Assembly (NCBI GenBank): GCA_958295825.1
Contig: OY282375.1
Span: 186,001 to 250,000, forward strand
Direction: 5' to 3'
Origin: an uncultured Candidatus Entotheonella sp.
GTDB taxonomy: Bacteria > Tectomicrobia > Entotheonellia > Entotheonellales > Entotheonellaceae
DNA length: 64,000 bases
Shown piece after piece: positions 45,033-53,894 of the stretch (the stretch's first letter is position 1; every line of letters starts with the position of its first letter). Both the position numbers and the translations under genes were made by a program. The notes beneath the pieces are model-generated. The model saw nothing but the letters and a program-made list of their open reading frames with translations, searched no databases and was not told the origin of the DNA.

Positions 45033-45706
45033 CACGCCGCCGCCTGGCTCGGAAAGCGTTCAAGAACTCCCGTGGCAGTATCGAAGACGTAGTACTCGTG
45101 CTTCAATTCTTCGAGCGAGTAGACGGTGCTGGCGCCACTGTGGGCTTGGCGGTAGAAGTGAGCGTGGCCACAGAACATGACGCGCGGCTGCACGACGTCG
45201 AGGATTTCCCGGATGGCAGGCACGCCGTAGTCCGGCTCGCGCCCGTAGCCCAGGCCGGCGGGGCAGCCGTGCGCCAAAAACACGTCGATCTGCCACAGAG
45301 ACAGGCACTTGTCGACGTCTTCGCGCACAAAATACGCCAAGCTTTCCGTGGGCCGCGGGCCAGACGGATCCAGGTCGTAATACAGGTCGTCAAAGGCGCC
45401 GTTCAGCCCGGCGATGCGCACGGTCTCGGCGCCCTTGGTCAAAGTGACCGCCTCGCCCGGCTTGAGGTTGTGGAAATGCTGCAACGGGCGCTCGCCGCTC
45501 TCCACCTGCCGCACCACGTCCGGCCAGTCGTTGTTGCCGATAATCCAGTACACCGGGCGGGCGAACGAGCGGTAGTGGCACATGTCGCCCACCTGCAGGA
45601 AGGCATCCACCTGCAGCGTCTCCGTCAGCTGCACCGCAAAGTCCACCCCCAGCACGTCGCTGCCGGGAAGATAGCCGTGAATGTCGCCCAAAATGCCCAG
45701 CCGCAT
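45032..45706 (-). CDS. Calcineurin-like metallophosphoesterase
   Basis: 224 residues with all five metal-binding blocks: GDIHG, QVGDMCH, IIGNNDW, FLAHG and FCGHAHFYRQ. A small two-metal phosphodiesterase or phosphatase of unknown substrate. I start at the ATG at 45706, 9 bases after AGAGG; the ATG at 45715 touches that site. It heads the run with rimI and the TPR gene. Confidence 0.88.
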   Translation of the reverse strand: MRLGILGDIHGYLPGSDVLGVDFAVQLTETLQVDAFLQVGDMCHYRSFARPVYWIIGNNDWPDVVRQVESGERPLQHFHNLKPGEAVTLTKGAETVRIAGLNGAFDDLYYDLDPSGPRPTESLAYFVREDVDKCLSLWQIDVFLAHGCPAGLGYGREPDYGVPAIREILDVVQPRVMFCGHAHFYRQAHSGASTVYSLEELKHEYYVFDTATGVLERFPSQAAA

Positions 45707-45715
45707 CGCTTGCAT

Positions 45716-46222
45716 CCTCTTGCATCAGTGTTCGCCCGCCAAACCGACGCGTAAAGTAGCAGAAGCCTCCCAGCGGCTCAACCTGCTTCGGAAGAGGCTT
45801 TGCACAAAGACCGCTCCTGCACAACAACTCCCGGACCTGCATAGAACGTCATTCGTGTCCGATGTTGTTGGTGTCAGGGCATGGCTGTCTCGGGTGGTCT
45901 TGTCCTTGGTTCAGGAAGCGGGTGCGGTTTCGACGATTTTGAGTTGCTGCCGGATGACGTCGATCTCGCTTTCGTTGCGGGAGACTAGGGTCGCTGAGCT
46001 TGTGCGGGGTTCGGAGATATCCTTGGCATCGGATTGTATCACGAGTTGAAGCCGGTCTGGTCCAGCTTCTGTTTAGCCTGTTGGCCTTCGGTTCCGCTGG
46101 CAACGAAGGCTGGATATGCCAGGCATTGCGTTGTATAGTCGCCGCATTGCCAGATACACACCTGCGACATTCTTATAGTCACAAGCAACACGTCGAACCC
46201 AATCACGATCAGGAGTTTCGAG
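45716..46222. other. Divergent intergenic region, one protein-like scrap
   Basis: About 500 bases between the metallophosphoesterase and the mutase gene. On the minus strand around 45850-46040 a frame reads SSATLVSRNESEIDVIRQQL and KIVETAPAS, which looks like a gene end, but it has no start or recognisable family. The mutase promoter must lie in the last ~100 bases. Confidence 0.4.
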
Positions 46223-47917
46223 ATGGCCCGAGAGGGACGCAATGGGCTTGAAGACGTTGCCGCTCAGCATCAACAGTGGGACACGGAGGTCGTCGAGCCT
46301 GCCCTAGCGCGGGCACCGGAGCGGCAGGAGGCGTTCAAGACCCTTTCGGGGCTGCCGGTTTCCCGCCTGTACACGCCGCTGGACCGTTCGGAAGACGACT
46401 ACCTTGAGGACCTCAGCTTTCCCGGCCAGTTCCCGTTCACCCGCGGCATCCATCCGACCATGTACCGCGGACGCCTGTGGACCATGCGCCAGTACGCCGG
46501 GTTCGGCACCGCGGAAGCCTCCAACCAACGCTACAAATTCCTGCTGGAGCGCGGCCAGAAAGGGCTGAGCGTCGCCTTCGATCTGCCCACCCAGATCGGC
46601 TACGACTCGGACCACCCCATGGCGGCCGGCGAGGTCGGCAAAGTGGGCGTGGCCATCGCGTCGCTGCAAGACATGGAGACGCTCTTCGACGGCATCCCGC
46701 TCGACCGCGTCAGCACCTCCATGACCATCAACGCCACCGCAGCTACGCTGCTGGCCCTCTACATCGCCGTGGCCAAGAAGCAGGGCGTCGATCCCGCCAA
46801 GCTCACCGGCACCGTTCAAAACGACATCCTCAAGGAATACATCGCCCGCGGCACCTACATCTACCCGCCAGGCCCCTCGATGCGGCTGATCACGGACGTT
46901 TTCGCCTACGCGCAGGAGGCGCTGCCGCGCTGGAACACTATCAGCATCAGCGGCTACCACATCCGCGAGGCGGGCTCCACCGCGGTGCAGGAGGTCGCCT
47001 TCACGCTGGCCAACGGCATTGCCTACGTCGAGGCGGCGCTGGAAGCTGGGCTCGACGTCGACACCTTCGGCACGCAGCTTTCCTTTTTCTTCAACGTGCA
47101 CAACGACTTCCTGGAGGAAATCGCCAAATTCCGGGCGGCGCGGCGGCTGTGGGCGCGCATCATGCGCGATCGCTTTCGGGCGCACAACCCACGCGCCCAG
47201 ATGCTGCGCTTTCACGCCCAGACGGCCGGCAGCAGCCTCACTGCCCAGCAGCCGAACATCAACATCGTGCGGGTGGCCGTCCAGGCCATGGCGGCCGTCC
47301 TCGGCGGCGCCCAATCCCTGCATACCAACTCGCGCGACGAGGCCCTCGCCCTGCCCACCGAGGAGGCCGTGCAAATCGCCCTGCGTACCCAGCAGATCAT
47401 CGCCCACGAAACCGGTGTCGCCAAAGTCATCGACCCGGTCGGTGGCTCGTATGCCATCGAGGCGCTGACGGACGCTATCGAGGCGGGCGCGCGCGCCTAC
47501 ATTCAGCAGATCGACGACGTGGGCGGCGCGGTCAAGGCTATCCAATCCGGCTTGCCGCAGCACGAAATCCAACAGAGCGCCTACACGTATCAGAAAGAAA
47601 TCGAGGACAAAACGCGGCTCATCGTCGGCCTGAACGCCTTCACCATGGAGGAAGACGCGACGCCGCCGATCATGCAAATCGACCCTGCGCTCGAAAAGCA
47701 GCAGATCGCCCGGCTGCAAGCGCTGCGCGCGCAGCGCGACAATCAACAGGTGGCCGCCGCCTTGCAAACCCTGGAGCAGGGCGCACGCGGAACCGACAAC
47801 CTGATGCCGCCGCTGATCGCCGCAGTCGAGAGCTACGCCACCCTGGGCGAGATTGCCGACACCCTGCGCGGCGTCTTCGGCGAGTATCAAGAGCGCGTGG
47901 TGCTGAGCGGCGCCTAG
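46223..47917 (+). CDS. Methylmalonyl-CoA mutase, large (catalytic) subunit, without B12 domain
   Basis: 564 residues: the TIM-barrel half of acyl-CoA mutases. Conserved blocks include [97 protein letters not shown] and [16 protein letters not shown] with [15 protein letters not shown]. The cobalamin-binding domain (DxHxxG) is absent, so a separate small subunit elsewhere is required. Likely converts methylmalonyl-CoA to succinyl-CoA in propionate catabolism, though ethylmalonyl- or isobutyryl-CoA types are possible. AGGAG precedes the ATG. Three small-to-medium genes follow closely and may be co-transcribed. Confidence 0.93.
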   Translation: MAREGRNGLEDVAAQHQQWDTEVVEPALARAPERQEAFKTLSGLPVSRLYTPLDRSEDDYLEDLSFPGQFPFTRGIHPTMYRGRLWTMRQYAGFGTAEASNQRYKFLLERGQKGLSVAFDLPTQIGYDSDHPMAAGEVGKVGVAIASLQDMETLFDGIPLDRVSTSMTINATAATLLALYIAVAKKQGVDPAKLTGTVQNDILKEYIARGTYIYPPGPSMRLITDVFAYAQEALPRWNTISISGYHIREAGSTAVQEVAFTLANGIAYVEAALEAGLDVDTFGTQLSFFFNVHNDFLEEIAKFRAARRLWARIMRDRFRAHNPRAQMLRFHAQTAGSSLTAQQPNINIVRVAVQAMAAVLGGAQSLHTNSRDEALALPTEEAVQIALRTQQIIAHETGVAKVIDPVGGSYAIEALTDAIEAGARAYIQQIDDVGGAVKAIQSGLPQHEIQQSAYTYQKEIEDKTRLIVGLNAFTMEEDATPPIMQIDPALEKQQIARLQALRAQRDNQQVAAALQTLEQGARGTDNLMPPLIAAVESYATLGEIADTLRGVFGEYQERVVLSGA

Positions 47918-47928
47918 GAAGCCAGCCG

Positions 47929-48216
47929 ATGAAATGCCCCATCTGCAACTACGTCAGCCACGATTACCAGGATGCCTGCCGAAGCTGCGGCAACGATTTA
48001 TCGGCTTTCAAAACGGAGATCGGCCTGCGCGTCCGGCTGCCCGGCGTCGTCTTGGACCTGAGCGAGGCCGTGGCCGACCGCACCCAACCGGCGGCTCCTG
48101 AATTCACGACGGCGCCGTCCGCTTCCGACATTGAAACTGGCGCGCCGGAAATCATGCCGACCCTTGAATTTGTCGAAATAGAGGATGAAGAACCCAGCGG
48201 CGGCGCCGGCCCTTGA
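47929..48216 (+). CDS. Small zinc-ribbon protein
   Basis: 95 residues. The first 25 hold a rubredoxin-like zinc ribbon, C3-x2-C6 and C17-x2-C20 (MKCPICNYVSH and CRSCGNDL). The remainder is acidic, without predicted structure, ending IEDEEPSGGAGP. No ribosome site better than GAAGCC is seen. It starts 11 bases after the mutase stop. Function unknown; a metal-binding adaptor is a guess. Confidence 0.65.
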   Translation: MKCPICNYVSHDYQDACRSCGNDLSAFKTEIGLRVRLPGVVLDLSEAVADRTQPAAPEFTTAPSASDIETGAPEIMPTLEFVEIEDEEPSGGAGP

Positions 48217-48243
48217 TCCCGGTGTCCTGACGAAAGGATGAGA

Positions 48244-48435
48244 ATGACGACAGGCGTAATGTTGACGACCTTCGCGGTGATCTGCCTGGGCGTCAGCCTG
48301 GGCTTGGCAATCCTGTTCCGCTTCTGGCCGGAATACGGCTCCGTCGAAGCCGCCTTGGAGCGCTCGGATGACTTGGTGGCCCAAGTGGAAACCGCCGCCT
48401 CTGCCGCCGGGCACGAGGCAGAAGGAGCCGCGTGA
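48244..48435 (+). CDS. Small single-pass membrane protein
   Basis: 63 residues. One transmembrane helix ([20 protein letters not shown]) followed by a 35-residue amphipathic, alanine- and glutamate-rich tail. Start at 48244, with AAAGG about six bases upstream; 48238 is the alternative. Its stop overlaps the start region of the DUF1445 gene. Not recognised. Confidence 0.55.
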   Translation: MTTGVMLTTFAVICLGVSLGLAILFRFWPEYGSVEAALERSDDLVAQVETAASAAGHEAEGAA

Positions 48436-49247
48436 TGGTCGCCGCCCAGCCCGCCCTGCAAAACTTGACGGACCGGACGCCCCGTCAACTGCGTGAACTT
48501 ATTCGCACCGGTCAATGGCGTACCCCCACCGCCGGTCTGGCTCCGGGGTACACGCAGGCCAACGTGGCCATCGTGCCCCGCGCCCTGGCCTACGATTTCC
48601 TGCTCTTCTGCCAGCGCAACCCGCAACCCTGCCCGCTGCTCGAGGTTCTGGATGCGGGTGACGGCGAGCCGCGCGAATTGGCCCCCGGCGCCGACCTGCG
48701 CACCGACGTGCCGCTTTATCGGGTGTACCGCAATGGCGAACTGAGCGATGAGACCGACAGCCTGTCGGCCTATTGGCGGGACGATCTGGTCAGCTTCCTG
48801 CTGGGCTGCAGCTTTACCTTCGAGCATCCGCTGCTGGCGGCCGGCGTCCGCCTCAAGCACTGGGAACTGGGCTGCAACGTGCCCATGTACGTCACCAACC
48901 GTCCCTGCAAGCCCGCCGGATGCTTCCAAGGCCCGATGGTCGTCAGCATGCGCCCCATTCCACAATCCCAGGTGGTACGCACGGTACAAATCACCAGCCG
49001 CTTCCCCGCCGTGCACGGCGCGCCGGTGCATGTCGGCGACCCGGCGGCGCTGGGCATCGACGACCTGCAGAAGCCGGACTTCGGCGACCCGCTGCCCCTG
49101 GAGCCCGATGAGGTGCCCGTCTTCTGGGCCTGCGGCGTCACGCCCCAGGCGGTCATGATGCAGACCAAGCCCGACATCGCCCTTACCCACGCGCCGGGCC
49201 ACATGTTCATCACCGACCGCCGCGAGAGCGATCTGATGGCCTGGTGA
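48435..49247 (+). CDS. DUF1445 / YcsI (UPF0317) putative hydro-lyase, D-glutamate cyclase-like
   Basis: 270 residues matching the UPF0317 family: [40 protein letters not shown], the [14 protein letters not shown] strand ([14 protein letters not shown]), [26 protein letters not shown], and near the end [20 protein letters not shown] with [17 protein letters not shown] ending. Family members include D-glutamate cyclase; others are of unknown role. GAAGGAG lies 7 bases before the ATG at 48435. Likely co-expressed with the mutase genes. Confidence 0.87.
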   Translation: MVAAQPALQNLTDRTPRQLRELIRTGQWRTPTAGLAPGYTQANVAIVPRALAYDFLLFCQRNPQPCPLLEVLDAGDGEPRELAPGADLRTDVPLYRVYRNGELSDETDSLSAYWRDDLVSFLLGCSFTFEHPLLAAGVRLKHWELGCNVPMYVTNRPCKPAGCFQGPMVVSMRPIPQSQVVRTVQITSRFPAVHGAPVHVGDPAALGIDDLQKPDFGDPLPLEPDEVPVFWACGVTPQAVMMQTKPDIALTHAPGHMFITDRRESDLMAW

Positions 49248-49351
49248 GAGGAACCTTGAGGAGTTGGCATGCCATTTGATCGACACGCTGACACTCAAGC
49301 AGGGACCAGGCTGACGCGCGCCGCGGTCCTGCCGCCCTGCGCCAACAGTCC

Positions 49352-49636
49352 CTACTGCCGGTAGACGGTGTGAACGGGCCGGTCGCTCAAAATCTGCTCC
49401 GCGCCCCAGTTGACCACCTTTTTGAACTGATCGGACTGGATAAATGCCTGGAAGGCGTCCTCCGAAGACCATTCGGAGACGATGAGGTAGGATTGAACGT
49501 CCTGAATGTCCTTGTACAGCGCCGACTTCGCGTGCCCTTCCGTCGTTTGCAAGCTCTCCAGAACATTCGCGAAGACTTTCTCGAACTGAACCTCTTTGCC
49601 CTGCAAAACCTTGTAATTCATGCCCACGGTAATCAT
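49352..49636 (-). CDS. Antibiotic-biosynthesis-monooxygenase (ABM) family protein
   Basis: 94 residues with the ferredoxin-like ABM pattern: MITVGMNYKVLQGKEVQFEK, VLESLQTTEGHAKSALYKDI, SYLIVSEWSSEDAFQAFIQS. Such small dimers act as monooxygenases, haem-degrading enzymes or stress proteins; role here unknown. The ATG at 49636 follows AAAGGGGACTCCAG. It stands alone, between the DUF1445 gene and the divergent restriction gene. Confidence 0.82.
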   Translation of the reverse strand: MITVGMNYKVLQGKEVQFEKVFANVLESLQTTEGHAKSALYKDIQDVQSYLIVSEWSSEDAFQAFIQSDQFKKVVNWGAEQILSDRPVHTVYRQ

Positions 49637-49752
49637 CTGGAGTCCCCTTTACGGGTCCTGTTCGGTGCCTCGGTGCCAAGCGCCCATGCCTTGGCGTCAG
49701 CCTAGCATGAAGGCGCCCGGCATGTCACTGGCGTTGTCCGTAAGGAGCTTGC

Positions 49753-52700
49753 GTGCTGACATCCGAGCAAAGGGCTGAACTGACATCGGAGCTGGCAACC
49801 CGGCCCGGCCACGAAAAAGTCCGCGTGTTGCTGCACCGCCTGCTCGTCGACGGGCTCGGCGCCGACAGCCGGGACATCGACTTTGAAAAGCCGGTCCCCG
49901 AAGTCCACGGACGGATCGACGCCCTGCTTGGCCGGACCGTGTTCGAGTTGAAGTCCGATCTGAACCGCGAGCGCAGGGACGCCGAGGAAGGGCTGACGCG
50001 ATACCTCACGGAACGCGAGGGGCAGACCGGCGAGCGGTACGTCGGCATCGCCACCGACGGCGCCGACTTCATCGCGTACTTCCTCAAGAACGACCGTGTC
50101 GTTGACGCAGGCGCCTGCCGCACGGACCCGACAGCTCCTCAAGACCTGGTGGCCTGGTTGCAGGGCGCCGTGGCCGTCGGCGACAGCTTGGCGCCCGACC
50201 CGGACACCATCACGCGCGAGTTCGGGCGCAACAGCCTGGCCGCCCGGCGCGCCCTCGACGACCTCGACAGGCTGTGGGCCACCCTCGGCGCCACGCCGGA
50301 AACGCTCCTGAAACGGCAGCTGTGGGAAGACCTCCTGGCCCTTGCCTATGGCGCTCGAGTCAGCGACGACGCCCTGTTCCTGCAGCATACCTATCTTGCC
50401 GTCGTCGCCAAGGCGGTTGCCTGGGCCGCGCTGATCGAGACACCGGCGCAGGATGCCGAGGCCCTGCTTCACGGCGCCGCGTTCACGGATGCCGGGATCA
50501 GCGGACAGAGCGAACCGGATTTCTTCGACTGGCCGCTGGCCGACCCTGCCGGCAAGGACCTGGTGTTGCGGATTGCGCGGCACGTCAACCGGTTCCGCTT
50601 ACGGGATATCCGCATGGATATTCTCAAGGCCCTCTATGAAAGCCTGATCGACCCCGAAACCCGCCACGATCTTGGCGAGTACTACACCCCGGATTGGCTC
50701 GCCGCCCGCATGGTTGCGGCCACCGTCGATGTCCCGCTTGAGCAACGCGTGATGGACCCGGCCTGCGGCTCGGGTACCTTCCTGTTCCATCTGGTGCGCG
50801 CGGTGCTCGCCGCTGCGGACACCGCCGGCCTGTCACCGGCGGCAGCGGCGCGCAAGGCGGTCGAGAACGTCGCCGGGATCGACATTCACCCCGTCGCCGT
50901 CATCTTTGCGCGGGTCACCTGCCTGCTGGCGCTCATGCCGGCGCTGCGCAAGGAACATCCGGGCGATATTGCGTTGCCGGTCTATCTGGGCAACGCCTTG
51001 CAATGGGATTTGACGCAGACCGCCGGAAAAGGCGAGCAGCCCGATTTCCTTGCCCGTGACGAGATGCTGGAGATATTCGTTCCGGCTATTGACGTGACGG
51101 ACCCGCAACCGCGACGCCTGCCCCCGGCGACGCTGCGTTTTCCAATCTCGGTCGCCGCTGACGCCCAGCTTTTCGACCGTCTCCTCAACAACATGATCCG
51201 CTTTGGCGAGCGTTCGGAGTCGCCGGCCAATTTCGCCGCCTGGATGGACCGGGAGATAGCCGCCTCGGCTGCGGACAGGCTTGTTCTCGGAGAGACCTAC
51301 GGCGTGATGCGGCGCCTGCAAGGGGAGGGTCGCAACCACATCTGGGGATACGTGGCGCGCAACCTGGCCCGGCCCGTCTGGTTGGCGTCCGAGGCGCAGA
51401 AAGCCGACGTCGTGATCGGCAACCCGCCCTGGGTGTCCTACCGATACATGAGCGGGGCATTCAAGAACCGCTTCCGAACCGAATGCCAGGCCGCCGGGCT
51501 GTGGGTAGGCGGCAAGGTCGCCACCCAGCAGGACCTGGCGGGCTATTTCCACCTGCGGGCGGCGTTGTTATACCTGCGCCGGACGGGGCGGATGGCCCTG
51601 GTCATGCCCTACGCCGCTTTGTCACGTCAAGCCTGGTCACTGTTCCGCAAGGGCGAGGTGAAACGCGCCGGTCGCGTCGAGTTTCGGCTTTGCTTTACCG
51701 CCGCCTGGACGTTCGGACCGGCGGTGCAGCCGCTCTTTCCGGTGCCGAGTTGCGTCTTGTTCGCCGAGGTTCAGAACGCTTCGGCGGCCGCCTTGTTGCC
51801 GGCTCGGGTGCAGGCGTTCACCGGAACGTTACCGAGGCGTAACGCCAGCGCGCCGGAAGCGGAGGCGCATCTGAGCGCAACGACGGCCCCTTGGCCTGTG
51901 GAAGCCGCCAGCCGGCCGGAGTCGCCGTACCGCCGTTCATTCCGTCAGGGCGCAACCTTGGTGCCCCGGCGCCTGGTTCTCGTTGAACCGGCTCCGATGC
52001 CGGGCATGCTGCCACCGAACCCCGAGTTTCCGATGATTCGCGGGCGAACGGGAACGCAGGACAAAGAACCCTGGAAGAACCTGGAGCCGCCACAAGGCAC
52101 GGTTGAACGGAATTTCCTCCATCCGGTCCTACTTGGGGCATCCATTGCCCCGTTCCGTGTTCTGACGGCGCATCAAGCAGTCATTCCTTATGGCGTAGAA
52201 AAGCAGCCAGATAAAAACCACTCTGCCTTGCAGCAACAAGGCGTATTGCTGGACTCTAAAGGGGCGGCGAGGCGGGGTTATCCCCGGCTTGCGCAATGGC
52301 TCGAAACAACTGAGGCGCTTTGGGAACAGAACCAGTCAAGCGCCCTGAGCCTGAATGAGCGCATTGACTATCACAATGAGTTGTCCCGACAGTTTCCGAT
52401 AACACCAATCCGAGTTGTATATTCCGCGTCGGGAACCAATCTGGCGGCGTGCACAGTCCAAAATTCCTCCGCAATTTTTGAGCATCAGCTTTATTGGGCT
52501 GCCGTCGACAGCATGGAAGAAGCTGGGTATCTGTGCGGCATTTTCAACAGTGAAGCGCTTCGGTCTGGCGTTGAACAGTTTCAAGCTCAAGGTCAATGGG
52601 GCGCGCGGCATTTCGACAAATACGTGTTCAACCTGCCGATTCCCCGGTTCGACGCCGCCAATCCGCTTCATGGCGAACTCGCCCAAGCCGCAAAGACAGC

Positions 52701-52842
52701 GGAAGCCATTGCAACCGTCGTCGAGGTGAAGGAAACCGAGCACTTTACGAGGGCACGCGCACGCATTCGCTCCGCGCTCGCCGAGCACGGAATCGCCGCG
52801 CAGCTGGAACGGCTGGTTGGTGAGGTGTTCAGGGGTGGGTGA
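49753..52842 (+). CDS. Type IIG-like restriction-modification enzyme (nuclease + N6-adenine methyltransferase)
   Basis: 1029 residues. An N-terminal PD-(D/E)XK nuclease core is visible as D56 in GRIDALLG and E65-x-K67 in VFELKSD. The methyltransferase follows in gamma-class order: DPACGSGTF (D335-F343) for SAM and NPPWVSY (N557-W560) for catalysis, with GEYYTPDWLAARM before them. The last ~350 residues form the target-recognition part, locally richer in AT (52130-52560). Cleavage and methylation in one chain is the type IIG (Eco57I-like) plan. GTG start with AAGGAG five bases upstream. No partner subunits adjoin it, supporting a stand-alone enzyme. Confidence 0.85.
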   Translation: MLTSEQRAELTSELATRPGHEKVRVLLHRLLVDGLGADSRDIDFEKPVPEVHGRIDALLGRTVFELKSDLNRERRDAEEGLTRYLTEREGQTGERYVGIATDGADFIAYFLKNDRVVDAGACRTDPTAPQDLVAWLQGAVAVGDSLAPDPDTITREFGRNSLAARRALDDLDRLWATLGATPETLLKRQLWEDLLALAYGARVSDDALFLQHTYLAVVAKAVAWAALIETPAQDAEALLHGAAFTDAGISGQSEPDFFDWPLADPAGKDLVLRIARHVNRFRLRDIRMDILKALYESLIDPETRHDLGEYYTPDWLAARMVAATVDVPLEQRVMDPACGSGTFLFHLVRAVLAAADTAGLSPAAAARKAVENVAGIDIHPVAVIFARVTCLLALMPALRKEHPGDIALPVYLGNALQWDLTQTAGKGEQPDFLARDEMLEIFVPAIDVTDPQPRRLPPATLRFPISVAADAQLFDRLLNNMIRFGERSESPANFAAWMDREIAASAADRLVLGETYGVMRRLQGEGRNHIWGYVARNLARPVWLASEAQKADVVIGNPPWVSYRYMSGAFKNRFRTECQAAGLWVGGKVATQQDLAGYFHLRAALLYLRRTGRMALVMPYAALSRQAWSLFRKGEVKRAGRVEFRLCFTAAWTFGPAVQPLFPVPSCVLFAEVQNASAAALLPARVQAFTGTLPRRNASAPEAEAHLSATTAPWPVEAASRPESPYRRSFRQGATLVPRRLVLVEPAPMPGMLPPNPEFPMIRGRTGTQDKEPWKNLEPPQGTVERNFLHPVLLGASIAPFRVLTAHQAVIPYGVEKQPDKNHSALQQQGVLLDSKGAARRGYPRLAQWLETTEALWEQNQSSALSLNERIDYHNELSRQFPITPIRVVYSASGTNLAACTVQNSSAIFEHQLYWAAVDSMEEAGYLCGIFNSEALRSGVEQFQAQGQWGARHFDKYVFNLPIPRFDAANPLHGELAQAAKTAEAIATVVEVKETEHFTRARARIRSALAEHGIAAQLERLVGEVFRGG

Positions 52843-52877
52843 AATGATTGGGTGGTGATTCGAAGGGGGAGGAAAAT

Positions 52878-52955
52878 ATGGACACGTTAGCAAGAAAGGC
52901 TCTTGAGGAACGTGTGGGGAGAGAAGCCCGTGAACTGCTAAAGGGGGGCGACTAA
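52878..52955 (+). CDS. Possible 25-residue peptide
   Basis: A strong ribosome site (GGGGGAGG) precedes an ATG giving MDTLARKALEERVGREAREL and a stop after LKGGD. Helical and charged, 35 bases after the type IIG stop. May be a truncated N-terminus of a longer gene or a leader. No function known. Confidence 0.35.
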   Translation: MDTLARKALEERVGREARELLKGGD

Positions 52956-52961
52956 GCCTAT

Positions 52962-53294
52962 TTGAGTGGATTGTCACGAGTTGGTTTGCTGGAAGCACTG
53001 GAAACGGAATTGCGATTCTTGGGCCTCTATTCCCATGAGGATCAGGAAATCCCTGCAGTGATCCGGGACATTTTGAGGCAAAAACTTGATGAGTGGTGGC
53101 AAAGCCCTGATGCAGAGGTGCGATTTCCAGAATCGCTATGGATAGTTAAATTCTCAGGCGCGGGTGTCGGTTTGCTGCGATCTGAGACAAACCACCGCTT
53201 CAACTTCGCACAGTTGGCATCAATCAGTACGGATATACACAATTCAGCGAAAGCCGGACATACGCATCATCATAACTTCGCACACATGGAATAG
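52962..53294 (+). CDS. Hypothetical protein
   Basis: 110 residues from a TTG start without a clear ribosome site. LLEALETELRFLGLYSHEDQ and IPAVIRDILRQKLDEWWQSP read like a real helical protein, ending in a His-rich tail (GHTHHHNFAHME). AT-richer than the surroundings. Not recognised; it may lack its true N-terminus, perhaps supplied originally by the preceding 25-residue frame. Confidence 0.4.
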   Translation: MSGLSRVGLLEALETELRFLGLYSHEDQEIPAVIRDILRQKLDEWWQSPDAEVRFPESLWIVKFSGAGVGLLRSETNHRFNFAQLASISTDIHNSAKAGHTHHHNFAHME

Positions 53295-53299
53295 GCCCT

Positions 53300-53440
53300 A
53301 TGAAGCTGACATTGATGCTGGCCGACTCTGCTCAGGCGGTAGGTGGTAAATTGTATATTTTGGGCGGTGGTTGGTCGATCACGGACGCGACGAATATCAC
53401 GATGTCCATTGCCATAAAAATTGAGGTGCCAAACCAATCC
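53300..53440 (+). pseudogene. 5' part of a DUF6941-like gene, cut by an IS
   Basis: MKLTLMLADSAQAVGGKLYI and LGGGWSI, SIAIKIEVP match the start of small beta-rich proteins of the DUF6941 kind (recalled, not searched), normally ~140 residues. After ~45 codons the sequence passes into an IS5-type transposase fragment, so the gene is truncated. Confidence 0.5.
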
Positions 53441-53444
53441 CCAA

Positions 53445-53830
53445 TCGTCCCTGTTTCGAGGACATCTTGTGGGTCCTTCGCAGTGGCGCACGCTGCAAAG
53501 ACCTGCCCCCTCCTGTCCCTCGCTCGCCCAGCACCTGTTGGCGCCGTCTGCGCAGCTGGGAAGACCATCAGGTCTGGCTGACGGCATGGCGCGCCTTCCT
53601 CGGACACCTCGGTCGCCAAGGGCAACTGGATTGGGCCGAAACCTTTGCCCGCGGCAGCTTTGCCCCGGCCAAAAAAGAGAGCCTTGCGTCGGCGCCGCCA
53701 AGAAGGACAAGGGTACGAAGTGGAGGGTGGTGGCAGACGGCCGAGAACGGGCATCTGATGGAAAGCGGTACGCACGAGGACCGGTCCGGCGCGACGGGCC
53801 TTACGCGCGCCTGTACGACATGACGTACGC
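53445..53830 (+). pseudogene. IS5-family transposase fragment
   Basis: DILWVLRSGARCKDLP, SPSTCWRRLRSWEDHQVWLT, AWRAFLGHLGRQGQLDWAET and FARGSFAPAKK follow IS5-family transposases with the ..DGSFAPAKKG motif (Asp lost to Arg here). Frames shift several times and the C-terminal DDE half is missing. Confidence 0.7.
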
Positions 53831-53894
53831 CAGTCTGGTAGCAGGGTTTGGGAATGATCCGGGTGCGCAACTGTAGGTCGGATTAACCTTTAAT

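Noticed and set aside
46304..47890. 528-codon minus-strand frame opposite the mutase
   Set aside because: Antisense shadow of a conserved gene.
48435..49247. Methylmalonyl-CoA epimerase or B12-binding subunit next to the mutase
   Set aside because: The sequence fits the YcsI/DUF1445 family and lacks DxHxxG or glyoxalase motifs.
47964..49679. 571-codon minus-strand frame across several small plus-strand genes
   Set aside because: Compositional shadow; its end overlaps the real ABM gene in another frame.
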